Positions 17,181 to 26,016 of a DNA stretch of 64,000 bases are shown here, in pieces. The notes below the pieces were generated by a model. The model had not been told where the DNA came from and made no database searches. It worked only from the letters and a program-made list of their open reading frames with translations. The translations under genes were made by a program, and so were the position numbers. This stretch comes from CAKZYD01 sp039814715 (GTDB lineage Bacteria; Pseudomonadota; Alphaproteobacteria; Sphingomonadales; CAKZYD01). Every line of letters starts with the position of its first letter. Positions within the stretch are counted from its first letter, which is position 1. The stretch lies in NCBI GenBank assembly GCA_039814715.1, contig JBCCAR010000002.1, forward strand, positions 1 to 64,000. Direction: 5' to 3'.

Positions 17181-18451
17181 GCTCTTTCTCCTAAGGCTGC
17201 TTCGGCGCTGGCGGCAATCGCAAGCAAGTGATCATCTGCGCCGACGGCGCCCACCAGCATCAGCCCAGTGGGAAAGCCATTCGCCGTGCCGCATGGCAAT
17301 GTGATGGATGGTTGGCCAGCGGTGGAATCAGGGCCGGTCATAGCTGTCGTGGCGGGGAAGGCAGGAACATCTTGTCCGGCCACGTGCATCATCTCGCCAG
17401 AACCTGCTTGCACCGGTCCAACGGGCATACAGGGGTAGACCAACGCGTCAACACCGCTCAACGCGGCTACAAATGCCTGCCGCAAAGCGGGCAAATGGAC
17501 CTCCATCGCCTCGCGGTACATAGCTTCAGGCACCGCATCTGGCCCGGCTTGGCTTTCAATCAGCCCGCGCACATCGGCGCTGGCAATCCGCTCAGCGAAG
17601 TCCGCCAATGATAGGCCGAGATGATCCCGGGCAAACGTTGCCATCGATTGGGCAGTTTCATACAGCGCAATGGCAAAGCCGCAGCCTTCATGCGCGGCAA
17701 TGGCCGCAGACAGGTCAATCGCTTTGGTTTGAAACCCAGCGGCTTTCAGCGCGGCAACGCCAGCTTCATAGGCCTCTAGTACAGCGGGATCACTGACTGG
17801 AAAAAAGGCGCTAGGCTCCACAAGGCCGAGCGTCGTCTCTTCCGGTTGTACCTGATGCTCCTGAGCGCCAGCAAGCGCCATCACGCCATCCACTCGGCGC
17901 AGGGTCGCCATGTCCTTTGTAAGCAAGCCTAGCGTATCGCGGGTTTTTGAAAGGGTGAGGATGCCTGCGCCATCATAGCGCCCGATGGACGGCCGGTAGC
18001 CAACAATGCCGCAATGGGCGGCTGGAATGCGGCAAGAGCCGCCGGTATCGGTGCCAATGGCGGCCTCGCAAGCCCCCGTGGCAACGCTTGCCGCCGCGCC
18101 AGCGGAGCTGCCGCCTGTGAGATAGTCTTTGTTCACGGGGTTGAGCGTATCGCCGGTATGGGCGTTCGCGCCCGTGATGCCAAAGGCGAGCTCGTGCAGG
18201 TTGGTTTTTCCAACAATCGCTGCGCCAGCCTCTTTCAGGCGTGTAACGGAGCCATTTTCTGGCAACACAAGCGTTTCGAACGCGGGGCATGCCCCGGTCG
18301 TGGGGTATCCAGCCAAAGACACATTGTCTTTGACCGAAATGCGCGACCCTGACAGCGGGCCATCCTGCGCCTCAACCAAGGGCGGGTCAAACACACGCAA
18401 GAAGGCATTGCAGGCCTGTGCATCTTGCATGGTTTTTTCAGCTAAGCTCAT
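17177..18451 (-). CDS. Amidase signature family hydrolase
   Basis: 424 residues. Amidase-signature enzymes hydrolyse amide bonds with a Ser-cisSer-Lys triad. Visible parts: the Lys in SVKDNVSLAG, the Gly/Ser-rich GGSSAGAAASVATGACEAAIGTDTGGS with nucleophile in GGSCRIPAA, and a C-terminal PSITLPCG stretch. Length is at the short end of the family. The ATG overlaps the nitronate monooxygenase stop (ATGA) and the stop overlaps the flavoprotein start, so the three are translationally coupled. Substrate unknown; possibly an amide or nitrile-derived compound. Confidence 0.88.
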   Translation of the reverse strand: MSLAEKTMQDAQACNAFLRVFDPPLVEAQDGPLSGSRISVKDNVSLAGYPTTGACPAFETLVLPENGSVTRLKEAGAAIVGKTNLHELAFGITGANAHTGDTLNPVNKDYLTGGSSAGAAASVATGACEAAIGTDTGGSCRIPAAHCGIVGYRPSIGRYDGAGILTLSKTRDTLGLLTKDMATLRRVDGVMALAGAQEHQVQPEETTLGLVEPSAFFPVSDPAVLEAYEAGVAALKAAGFQTKAIDLSAAIAAHEGCGFAIALYETAQSMATFARDHLGLSLADFAERIASADVRGLIESQAGPDAVPEAMYREAMEVHLPALRQAFVAALSGVDALVYPCMPVGPVQAGSGEMMHVAGQDVPAFPATTAMTGPDSTAGQPSITLPCGTANGFPTGLMLVGAVGADDHLLAIAASAEAALGERA

Positions 18452-19476
18452 GCCGCGCTCCCCAAACGTCGTAAGATATCTGCCGCGTCCGCCATCATGT
18501 GCTGGGCCACCTCGCCTGCTTTTGGCAGGTCTTTCACCTGGCCGACGCCTTGTCCGGCCAGGAGCGGCATTTGTTCCACATCGCCAGTTGCATTGCCCAT
18601 GGGCAGCAGGTTCGAAAAGCGGTGGATGGGCAGCGGCGTGTCGCCAATGGTCATCTCGCCTATAACTGGCTGACCCTCAGGCCCGCCCGGCGCCTCTCCT
18701 TCGCGGCCTTCATACTCTTTTACAATATCCGTTTTCAGCACACGCATGGGATTGAAATCTGCCGTATCGCCTCCAAACAAGCTCGAGCGCACCGTGTCTT
18801 CCCCGCTTGCTGCGATCAGCTTGTCTTTATAAGCCGGGGAAATATTGGCTTCCTGTGTTGCAATCAGCCGTGTGCCCACCCACACACCATCCGCGCCGAG
18901 CGCAAGCGCCGCAGCGGCGCCGCGCCCGTCCATAATGCCTCCTGCAGCGAGTATCATGGCCTCAGGAAACGCGTCGCGCATGGCAGGCAGCTGTACAAAG
19001 AGCGGCAGAGTGCCATAATTATGCCCACCTGCTTCGGTGCCTTGAACGATGATCAGATCAATCCCGTCTCCTAGCGCGGTGCGGGCCATCTCAACACTGC
19101 CCACCTGCTCCCACACCATGATACCTGCGCCGTGCAGCTGGTCAATCCAGGCCTTTTTTGGGTGGCCCCAGTGAAAGCTGACCACCTCTGGCTTTTGCGC
19201 GCAGCACATCTCTATATGCGCGTCTGAAGTGAAAATGGTGATGAAGTTGAGATCAATCGGGCCGGTCGCGGCGCTACGATACGCTCCAAGCATAGCAGCG
19301 CCAGCCTCAGGTGGTAACTTCCCCATGCCCATCGCGCCAAGGCCTCCGGCATTCGAAATCGCGATGGCCAGTTCAGGCGTGGTGCCAGCAAAGGCTAAGC
19401 CAGCGCAAGCAAATGGCATGGACAGGCCATAGTCTCTAGAAAACCGCGTCTGCAGCGCGCCCCCATCTTCGCTCAT
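18448..19476 (-). CDS. Nitronate monooxygenase / NPD-type flavoenzyme
   Basis: 342-residue FMN-binding TIM-barrel of the 2-nitropropane dioxygenase family, which oxidises nitronates to carbonyl and nitrite. Motifs: MPFACAGLAFAGTTPELAIA, AISNAGGLGAMG, VSFHWGHP, IVQGTEAGGHNYGT, ILAAGGIMDGRGAAAALALGADGVWVGTR, with the phosphate-binding GG and G-T-R sites intact. The start at 19476 is chosen over 19557 because a GGGGGGT site precedes it and the longer version would overlap the divergent gene's start. First gene of the operon. Confidence 0.88.
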   Translation of the reverse strand: MSEDGGALQTRFSRDYGLSMPFACAGLAFAGTTPELAIAISNAGGLGAMGMGKLPPEAGAAMLGAYRSAATGPIDLNFITIFTSDAHIEMCCAQKPEVVSFHWGHPKKAWIDQLHGAGIMVWEQVGSVEMARTALGDGIDLIIVQGTEAGGHNYGTLPLFVQLPAMRDAFPEAMILAAGGIMDGRGAAAALALGADGVWVGTRLIATQEANISPAYKDKLIAASGEDTVRSSLFGGDTADFNPMRVLKTDIVKEYEGREGEAPGGPEGQPVIGEMTIGDTPLPIHRFSNLLPMGNATGDVEQMPLLAGQGVGQVKDLPKAGEVAQHMMADAADILRRLGSAA

Positions 19477-19550
19477 AATCAGACCCCCCAAGGCTTGCCT
19501 CGCTTGGAGAACTACTTTAGGCCTAAAGCATCTCAGCGCAAGGGGCGTGT

Positions 19551-20135
19551 ATGACATACAAACGCAAAGCTGCTTTTTCTCGTCGGGGCGCGCTTAAGGC
19601 CGGCGGGGCGGGACTGATTACCGTCACCATCGCTGGCTGCCAGCAACAAATGAGCCCGGTTGAGGCGCGCGCTGCGGGACCAGATTATCAAACGCTCACC
19701 CAAGACGACGTGACGACTTTAGAAGCTCTGGGCGAAACGCTTGTGCCAGGCGCGCGCGCTGCTGGCATCGCGCCTTATGTGGATGCAGGCCTCAGCGCGC
19801 CGCGGCGCGATAGCTTGCTCATGATTGGCTATCTTGATGTACCCGCGCCGTGGGACGGGTTTTACAAGAACGGTTTGGCCGCGCTAGAGGCCCTTGCGGC
19901 GAAAGAAACTGGAAGCCCGTTTGCGCAACTGACTACGGATGAACAGGCTGGCCTTGTGCGTAAAATCTCTGGTGCCCAGCCGGATGATTGGTCAGACAAT
20001 GGCGCGCCGCCTGCGCCGTTTTTCTATTTCGCCTTGCGCGGGGATGCTATCGACGTGACCTGGGGCACAATGGCTGGCTTTGAAACTTTAGATCAGCCCT
20101 ATCTCGCCCATATCGAGCCACCATCGCCATGGTAG
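19551..20135 (+). CDS. Gluconate 2-dehydrogenase subunit 3-like, Tat-exported
   Basis: 194 residues. The N-terminal twin-arginine signal FSRRGALKAGGAGLITVTIAGC may also be a lipobox (AGC). The rest matches the gluconate-dehydrogenase subunit 3 type: LTQDDVTTLEALGETLVPGA, YVDAGLSAPRR and FAQLTTDEQAGLVRKI. In the family this small subunit chaperones Tat export of its GMC flavin partner. The gene overlaps the GMC oxidoreductase by seven bases. No cytochrome c subunit follows, unlike the classical three-subunit enzyme. Confidence 0.85.
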   Translation: MTYKRKAAFSRRGALKAGGAGLITVTIAGCQQQMSPVEARAAGPDYQTLTQDDVTTLEALGETLVPGARAAGIAPYVDAGLSAPRRDSLLMIGYLDVPAPWDGFYKNGLAALEALAAKETGSPFAQLTTDEQAGLVRKISGAQPDDWSDNGAPPAPFFYFALRGDAIDVTWGTMAGFETLDQPYLAHIEPPSPW

Positions 20136-21739
20136 CCGCCCCGCTTAGCGCCGACATGGTGCCGGATGAATCGGATGTCCTGATCATTGGCGCTGGCGCG
20201 GCTGGCTGCGTTTATGCTGCTGTACTCGCCCAGGCGGGCAAATCCGTCACCGTTTTAGAAGGCGGGCCGGGTTGGGAAGATGGCGATCTTGTCTCGTCGG
20301 GCATCTGGTCGCGGCGGCTGCGCTGGGGCGGGCCGCCGACCTTGTCAGCGGGGGAACATCCGGCTGGCGTGGGCTTTAACTCTGGCTGGGGCTTTGGGGG
20401 GTCAGCGCTGCATCATTACGGCACTTGGCCGCGCATGCTGCCGAGCGATTTCACAATGGCAAGTGACCATGGCAAAGGCCTCGACTGGCCTTTCGACTAT
20501 GGCGAGCTGCAACCCTATTATGAGCGCGTGCAAGCCTTTGTCGGCATTTCAGGTGATGCATCCGCGGAGCCATGGCGGCCGCCAAGTGATGCGCCTTATC
20601 CGCTGCCACCGCTGGAGATTTTCAATCAAGCCAGGCTCATCGCCAAAGGGTTCGATGCCATGGGTATGCCGGCCGCGCCGAGCCCGATGGCGATTTTGTC
20701 CGAACCTTATGGCGATGGTGACCGCGCGCCGTGTGTGTATGATGGCTGGTGCGATGCGGGCTGCCCTATAGGCTCTCTGGCCAATCCGCTGGTCACCTAT
20801 ATGCCCATTGCAAAGCAGCATGGCGCCATCTTTACCGCAGGCGCCATGGTCACCCGCCTTCATACCAATCAAGCCGGCACCAGGGCGACGGGCGCAGACT
20901 ATATCGATGACGCTGGCGCGCGCCGCAGCGTTAAAGCCAAGCTTGTGATCTTGGCGGCATCCACCGTCCACAACCCCACTATCTTGCTGAATTCTGTCTC
21001 CGATGCGAATCCAAAGGGTCTTGGCAATGCCAATGATCTTGTTGGCCGCTATTTCATGACGCACTCGATCGCGCCAGTCTATGGCTTCTTTGATGATGAA
21101 GATGCTGAGAACTATTTGGGCGTGACGGGCGCGCAGATGATCAATCTGACCCACCAACCCAAGACCAGCGCAGGCGATGGCGCGTTTGGCTCCTTGCAAT
21201 GGCTGATTGGGCCTGTTGTAAAACCTAATGACTTGCTTGGTGTGGCCATGAGCCGGGCCGATCTGTTTGGCAAAGAGCTAGAAGCCTTCATGGCGCGCGC
21301 GACCCGGCATATGGGCGTGATGTTCGGCTTTGGTGAAGACCTGCCCCAAAAGGGCAACCGCATTGAGCTCAGCGACCTTGAAGGACCTGATGGCACGCGG
21401 CTGCCACGCGTTGTCCACGCTTTTGACAACGATGGCTTGGGGCTCGCTGCCTTTGCGGAAAAACTCGGCCTTGAAGTCTTAGCCGCAGCAGGTGCGAACG
21501 ATCCATGGGCCGCGCCGCGCGCCTCCGCGCATTTAATTGGCGGCACAGTGATGGGCAAGGAGCGTGAAACATCGGTCACCGATGCTTTTGGCCGGCTGCA
21601 CGATGTTGAAAATCTCTTCATCGCTGGTCCTGGCCTGTTCCCGACGTCGGGTTCATCCAATCCAAATTTCACCAACCATGCTGTATCCTTGCGCGCGGCA
21701 GAGCACATTGTGAGCGACTGGAGCGGCCATACCCTTTAG
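20129..21739 (+). CDS. GMC-family FAD oxidoreductase
   Basis: 536 residues. N-terminal dinucleotide fold VLIIGAGAAGCVYAAVLAQ ... VLEGGP and the C-terminal GMC motifs HLIGGTVMG and FIAGPGLFPTSGSSNPNFT, with the catalytic His/Asn region NHAVSLRAAEH. It should oxidise an alcohol or sugar hydroxyl. It lacks its own signal peptide, in keeping with co-export through the Tat signal of the overlapping upstream subunit. CVYDGWCDAGCP is the Cys-rich insertion common in gluconate-dehydrogenase-like flavoproteins. Confidence 0.9.
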   Translation: MVAAPLSADMVPDESDVLIIGAGAAGCVYAAVLAQAGKSVTVLEGGPGWEDGDLVSSGIWSRRLRWGGPPTLSAGEHPAGVGFNSGWGFGGSALHHYGTWPRMLPSDFTMASDHGKGLDWPFDYGELQPYYERVQAFVGISGDASAEPWRPPSDAPYPLPPLEIFNQARLIAKGFDAMGMPAAPSPMAILSEPYGDGDRAPCVYDGWCDAGCPIGSLANPLVTYMPIAKQHGAIFTAGAMVTRLHTNQAGTRATGADYIDDAGARRSVKAKLVILAASTVHNPTILLNSVSDANPKGLGNANDLVGRYFMTHSIAPVYGFFDDEDAENYLGVTGAQMINLTHQPKTSAGDGAFGSLQWLIGPVVKPNDLLGVAMSRADLFGKELEAFMARATRHMGVMFGFGEDLPQKGNRIELSDLEGPDGTRLPRVVHAFDNDGLGLAAFAEKLGLEVLAAAGANDPWAAPRASAHLIGGTVMGKERETSVTDAFGRLHDVENLFIAGPGLFPTSGSSNPNFTNHAVSLRAAEHIVSDWSGHTL

Positions 21740-21823
21740 CTGTTCCCAAACAAGGCTTTGCGCTTTTTTTTTGGTTTGTTACAATCTCCCTTGGTTGGGA
21801 CATATGGGTTTGGGGTAAATTTT

Positions 21824-22636
21824 ATGATGCGACGGATGGGTTTGGCAGCGCTGGCTGTGGCAACACTGCTGGTCACGCCTGTACAAGCAGGCATTTTCGA
21901 CGTCATTAAAGACGGCGTGATACGCGAAGCCAAGGACGCAGCGGTCGATGCAGCGTCAGAAGCAACTGGCATCAATATGAGCTGCGCGCGCTATACCGGC
22001 AGCGTCGATGTTATGAGCCGCTGCATGGAATATTCACTTGGCAACGCGATTAGCCGAGACTTTGGCAAAATGCTGCGCGGGGAAGATGTTGAGACGCAGC
22101 AAAGCTCTGTCATGTCGACGATTTTCACAGGCCAACCTAAAAGCTGGAGCAACAGCGATACGGGCGCCTCTGGCGAATCGAAAGTTGTCAAAGAAAAAAC
22201 CAAAACAAAAAAGAAAAAAGTCGCTGTCTTAAAAGACCAAGTAGAGACCGTGCCGGAACTTGATCTGGTGGGTGAGAATTACCGGGCAAATTCTGGGACC
22301 AATGTGCGTTCTGGCCCCGGCACGGATTATAAAGTTGTCGGCCGCTTGAACAGCGGCGATATCGTCAACGTGGTCGGCAAGGTTTCAGGCCAGGATTGGT
22401 ATATGATTAGCCAAGGCGGGGTCGGCACAGGCTATGTATTCTCCAGCCTACTGACCAATGCCGCCGCACAAGACGCCACGGTCGTGGGCACGCCGGAGGG
22501 CGAAGTGGCTGAGGTCAAAACGAAGACCCAGCAAACCTGCAAAACCATCGAGCAGACGGTCACGGGCGAAGATGGCACCATGAAGACAAAAAAAATTAAA
22601 GCGTGCCAAACACCCAATGGCTGGGAAATCGTTTAG
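21824..22636 (+). CDS. Exported SH3b-domain protein
   Basis: About 270 residues. A signal peptide (MMRRMGLAALAVATLLVTPVQA) is followed by an Ala-rich helix, a Lys-rich linker (KEKTKTKKKKVAV) and one bacterial SH3 domain: NVRSGPGTDYKVVGRLNSGD then VVGKVSGQDWYMIS and GYVFSSLL. SH3b domains bind peptidoglycan or other wall components. The C-terminus holds a Cys pair around a charged stretch. The start could be 21824 or 21827; an upstream Met at 21758 would place a charged stretch before the signal peptide and is less likely. Confidence 0.8.
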   Translation: MMRRMGLAALAVATLLVTPVQAGIFDVIKDGVIREAKDAAVDAASEATGINMSCARYTGSVDVMSRCMEYSLGNAISRDFGKMLRGEDVETQQSSVMSTIFTGQPKSWSNSDTGASGESKVVKEKTKTKKKKVAVLKDQVETVPELDLVGENYRANSGTNVRSGPGTDYKVVGRLNSGDIVNVVGKVSGQDWYMISQGGVGTGYVFSSLLTNAAAQDATVVGTPEGEVAEVKTKTQQTCKTIEQTVTGEDGTMKTKKIKACQTPNGWEIV

Positions 22637-22990
22637 CTTAGTTTGATAGGCAGGGCCGATGTTACGGCTCTGTCACAACACATCAGCCAACACAGCTGCA
22701 CAGTTTGATTGTTAATAGCTGTGTTGCGTCGCTCTGATTAACTCTTTCTATGTTTCAGTTTTCTGACCATAGAAACCGTTCTAGATCATAGCGTTAATTA
22801 TGACATTTATGTCTTCTTAGAACTCCTTCAACGCGTCTTCAAACCTTTAAGAATCTATCACAGAAATGTCAGCGATCCGCGCGTATCAAAGAGCGCGCCG
22901 GGGGCTACTGGCGTGTTGTGTATTGCTGAAATGGTGCGCTCCCGAACGACACCTGACCTGTAATTTCAGTCCCTTAGGAGCAGCTCCACA
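22637..22990 (+). promoter_or_regulatory. 354-base intergenic region before metallophosphoesterase
   Basis: It holds two TGTNAC half-sites 11 bases apart (TGTTAC at 22660 and TGTCAC at 22671), the spacing of a PHO box, and a perfect 10-base inverted repeat CAACACAGCT/AGCTGTGTTG at 22688-22697 and 22717-22726 that may end the upstream transcript. The next 200 bases are AT-rich with no gene visible. PhoB control of the downstream phosphatase is a guess. Confidence 0.35.
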
Positions 22991-25054
22991 ATGACGCATC
23001 GCCTTTCCCCGATCGCCAAACGCTTCGCGCTGGCATGCCTTGCATCCACCTGTTTTGTCTTCACCGCGCCCATGCCAGATATGGCGCATGCGCAAGTCAC
23101 CGAGGCCCTGCCAAGCGGCGCGCCGCAAATGATGGCTGAGCCCTTTCTGCAACTCCCAACGGAAGACTCGGTGAATGTCGTTTGGTTCACCAACGTCAAA
23201 GGCCGCGTCAACCAAGTCATTTGTGGGGAAGGTCGAAGCCGTCGCCGCGTCCGCGCAACCACGACAAAAATGGAGCGTATGTTTGAAGATGCTTCCTCGC
23301 GCGCCGATGCGTATGCGGACGTAGAGATCAGCGAAGTTGTAGAGCGCCCCGTTTGGCGCCATGAAGCGACGTGTCACGGTTTGGAGCAGAATGTGCGCGT
23401 TCCGTACCGGACAATGACCATTGCCGCTGACCGCACGCGCCTCATCAGCAAGCCCTATACGCTTCAGCCAGCGCCAACCAAAGGCCAGCCGCTGAACATC
23501 CTGCTCACATCCGATCAACAAAATCGCCAAATGAGCCCAGCAGGCTATCAAAAGGCCCAGGAGACGGTTGGTAAGTTCGACATGGTCCTGGTATCAGGCG
23601 ACTATGTGGACAACCCGCGCAAAGCCTCAGAATGGTTTGACCGCAACGACCCCAATTGGCGCAACAATGTTGGCGGGAATGGCCGTCCTGCTTTCCCAAG
23701 CACACGTCCCCCCTTCTTCCCGGCGCTGAATGGCACCTTCCAAGAGCTGTTCCCGGAATTTCCTTATAAAGGCGGGGAAATCCTCCAGCATTCCGTAATC
23801 ATGGGCGCTATCGGCAACCACGAAGTTCCCGGCCGTTTTCGCCCCAATGAAACCTATATGCGCAACGGCGGCGACACAACGGCAAACCTAGGCTCCATGG
23901 ACAATGACCCACAGCCGCGCTGGTATGCTGCGCTGCGCTATGAGGATGTCGCTGCTGAGGTCAACCCTGCAAATGATCCAGCCATCCGCGACCAGTGGAT
24001 TGCTGACAATAGCCAGGATTTTGATGTCCACCGCGAAATGTGGAGCCATCCAGAAGGCCCGCAAGGCGAAAGCTATTACAGCTTTGAGTACGGCGATGCC
24101 TATGTCATCGTTATGAATGTCTCACGCATCTGGCGCACCTGGAACGTACGCGCAGATAATGAGGGTTTGTCGCGCGATCGCGGAAAATTCATCGAATGGG
24201 GCCAAGAAAATAACAACCCTGATGAATGGGGCTTTGGCGATTTCCATTATGAGCGCTTTGATGAAGACTCTGAGCAATTTGCTTGGCTGAAGTCTGAGCT
24301 TGAAAGCGAAGCCTATCAAAACTCAAAATACAAAATTGTCCTTGCCCACCACACCATCTTTGGCCTTGGCGACAACGCGGTTCCCGTGCACGCCCAGCCG
24401 GTGATGTATGTGGATTATGAGGTGGATGGTGAAACCCAAACGAAAGAACTGGATTTCCCATACGACTATGAGCAACGCGCGGCGGTCTTTGAAGCGGAAG
24501 TCGAGCCTTTGCTCGGGTCCATCACGGAAGTGCGCTATGAGTATCCGCTCACCCAGGACCTATGGAAAACCCAGGTTGAGCCGCTGCTCTTAGAGAATGA
24601 CGTTCAGCTGGTGCATGTGGGCCACTCGCATGTTTGGAACCGGGCGAAAGTCGGCTCCATCAACTACATCGAAACCTCCAACTACGGGAACACCTTCGGC
24701 GCTTATTGGGCACCAGAAGGCGGTGAACCAATAGCCCAGCGCACCCGCTGGGCTGGCAGCTTTTGGGGCGAACTTGAAGACCCAGAAACATCGCGCTGGA
24801 ACCCAGATAACTATGCTGGGTTTGGCGACCCCCATGGCCGCGAGGCCATTTTCCCAACGCTTGCCAACCCTGAGCAGCTGTTCGGCGAAAGCGATATTCC
24901 TGTACCGTATGTCGCTTCAAACGACGTGACCGTCTTCTCTTATATCGACACAGAAATGGGCGCCGTCCGCAGCTTTGCCTTCGACACCCGCGACCCCAGC
25001 AGCGAGGTGATCGAGTTTGATCGCTTTAGCCTCCTGCCCGAAGACGATGACTAA
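22991..25054 (+). CDS. Exported purple-acid-phosphatase-like metallophosphoesterase
   Basis: 687 residues with a signal peptide (ALACLASTCFVFTAPMPDMAHAQ). An N-terminal fibronectin-like domain precedes a calcineurin-type metallophosphoesterase domain: LLTSDQQN, MVLVSGDYVDN, IMGAIGNHEVPG, KIVLAHHTIFG and VHVGHSHVWNRA supply the usual two-metal ligands (D, GD, GNHE, H, GHSH), although the first DxH is replaced by DQQ. It should hydrolyse phosphate esters in the periplasm or outside. It is longer than plant-like enzymes because of an acidic insertion. The gene is followed 90 bases later by a PEP-CTERM protein. Confidence 0.85.
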   Translation: MTHRLSPIAKRFALACLASTCFVFTAPMPDMAHAQVTEALPSGAPQMMAEPFLQLPTEDSVNVVWFTNVKGRVNQVICGEGRSRRRVRATTTKMERMFEDASSRADAYADVEISEVVERPVWRHEATCHGLEQNVRVPYRTMTIAADRTRLISKPYTLQPAPTKGQPLNILLTSDQQNRQMSPAGYQKAQETVGKFDMVLVSGDYVDNPRKASEWFDRNDPNWRNNVGGNGRPAFPSTRPPFFPALNGTFQELFPEFPYKGGEILQHSVIMGAIGNHEVPGRFRPNETYMRNGGDTTANLGSMDNDPQPRWYAALRYEDVAAEVNPANDPAIRDQWIADNSQDFDVHREMWSHPEGPQGESYYSFEYGDAYVIVMNVSRIWRTWNVRADNEGLSRDRGKFIEWGQENNNPDEWGFGDFHYERFDEDSEQFAWLKSELESEAYQNSKYKIVLAHHTIFGLGDNAVPVHAQPVMYVDYEVDGETQTKELDFPYDYEQRAAVFEAEVEPLLGSITEVRYEYPLTQDLWKTQVEPLLLENDVQLVHVGHSHVWNRAKVGSINYIETSNYGNTFGAYWAPEGGEPIAQRTRWAGSFWGELEDPETSRWNPDNYAGFGDPHGREAIFPTLANPEQLFGESDIPVPYVASNDVTVFSYIDTEMGAVRSFAFDTRDPSSEVIEFDRFSLLPEDDD

Positions 25055-25144
25055 ACGATAGACGACCAAAGCAACGCGGCGTGGGTGGCTGGCCCGCGCC
25101 GCATATTTCTTTTTTACGCTAGTACCAAAAACAGGAGTTTCCCC

Positions 25145-25714
25145 ATGCGTACATTGATGATTGCCAGCGCTATTGCAGCGTTTTCTATTCCTGCCGTTCA
25201 AGCCGCGCAAATCAGCATCACAACAAGCTCAGACACCGTCGTCGGATCCTTAACCCCCCTCATCGTCGACGTTGTCGTTGATCGTGACGGCGGCGCAGCG
25301 ATTGCCAGCGCTTTTGTTGATGTGATTTACGATGCAAGCCTCTTGGCCTTACAAGACGTCTCGCTGACCAGTGCGCTTGGTGAAATCCCCATTGACGCGC
25401 TTGATACCAGCTTCCCGCCCGAGATGTTCGGCTCCGAAGGCATTGTCAATATCGGCATCGAGAGCCTCTTAGCGGACCTGTCTGCCCAAGCGGAAAGCTT
25501 TAGCCTGGCGACACTGACGTTTAACGCAATCGATAATGGCTTTAGCGTCATTGAGCTCGGGCTGGAACCGTCGCTTGACGATATCGATTTCTTCCCGATT
25601 GCAGATGTGATTTCACTGGTGAACAGCGGCGATATCCAGTCCATCCCAGCGCCAGCCACCGCGCTCCTCTTTGCGCCATTTGCCGCCATGATGTTACGCC
25701 GCCGCCGCTCATAA
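25145..25714 (+). CDS. PEP-CTERM-like protein with cohesin-like domain
   Basis: 189 residues. The signal peptide MRTLMIASAIAAFSIPAVQA leads into a small beta-sandwich with the cohesin-type pattern TPLIVDVVVDRD, FVDVIYDASLLALQDV, GIVNIGIE and LATLTFNA, common in exported matrix proteins. The C-terminus SIPAPATALLFAPFAAMML plus RRRRS is a PEP-CTERM-type sorting signal. An AGGAG site lies seven bases before the ATG. It is the third such protein in the window. Confidence 0.85.
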   Translation: MRTLMIASAIAAFSIPAVQAAQISITTSSDTVVGSLTPLIVDVVVDRDGGAAIASAFVDVIYDASLLALQDVSLTSALGEIPIDALDTSFPPEMFGSEGIVNIGIESLLADLSAQAESFSLATLTFNAIDNGFSVIELGLEPSLDDIDFFPIADVISLVNSGDIQSIPAPATALLFAPFAAMMLRRRRS

Positions 25715-26016
25715 AAGCGATCGGCCGACCCTAGCCAACATCAGCAGCGAGCTTTGCTTGCTGCTGATGCACCGCTGGTTGATTGACATTGGCTCTCCAC
25801 CCGCGCCGCCAGCGTTAAACGGCTGAGAAGCCTGTTGCGATCCAAAATGGTGGAGCTAAACCGAGCCGGAATTCTTTCACATGCGCTTGCAATGAACGCT
25901 CATACCTCAAAGCCCCATGATGAGAGATCAAAAAACATATGCGTGAAACACAGTTGCTGAATCGAGTTCAGGGCTATGGCGTTTAGGTCCCCCCTGATCT
26001 TAAACCAGCTTCCTCT
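25715..26016. other. Intergenic region with long hairpin
   Basis: 302 bases between convergent genes. A 14-base stem, CATCAGCAGCGAGC pairing with GCTTGCTGCTGATG (one G:T pair) around TTT, spans 25739-25769. It lacks a T-run but probably ends transcription in both directions. No gene is visible in the rest. Confidence 0.65.
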
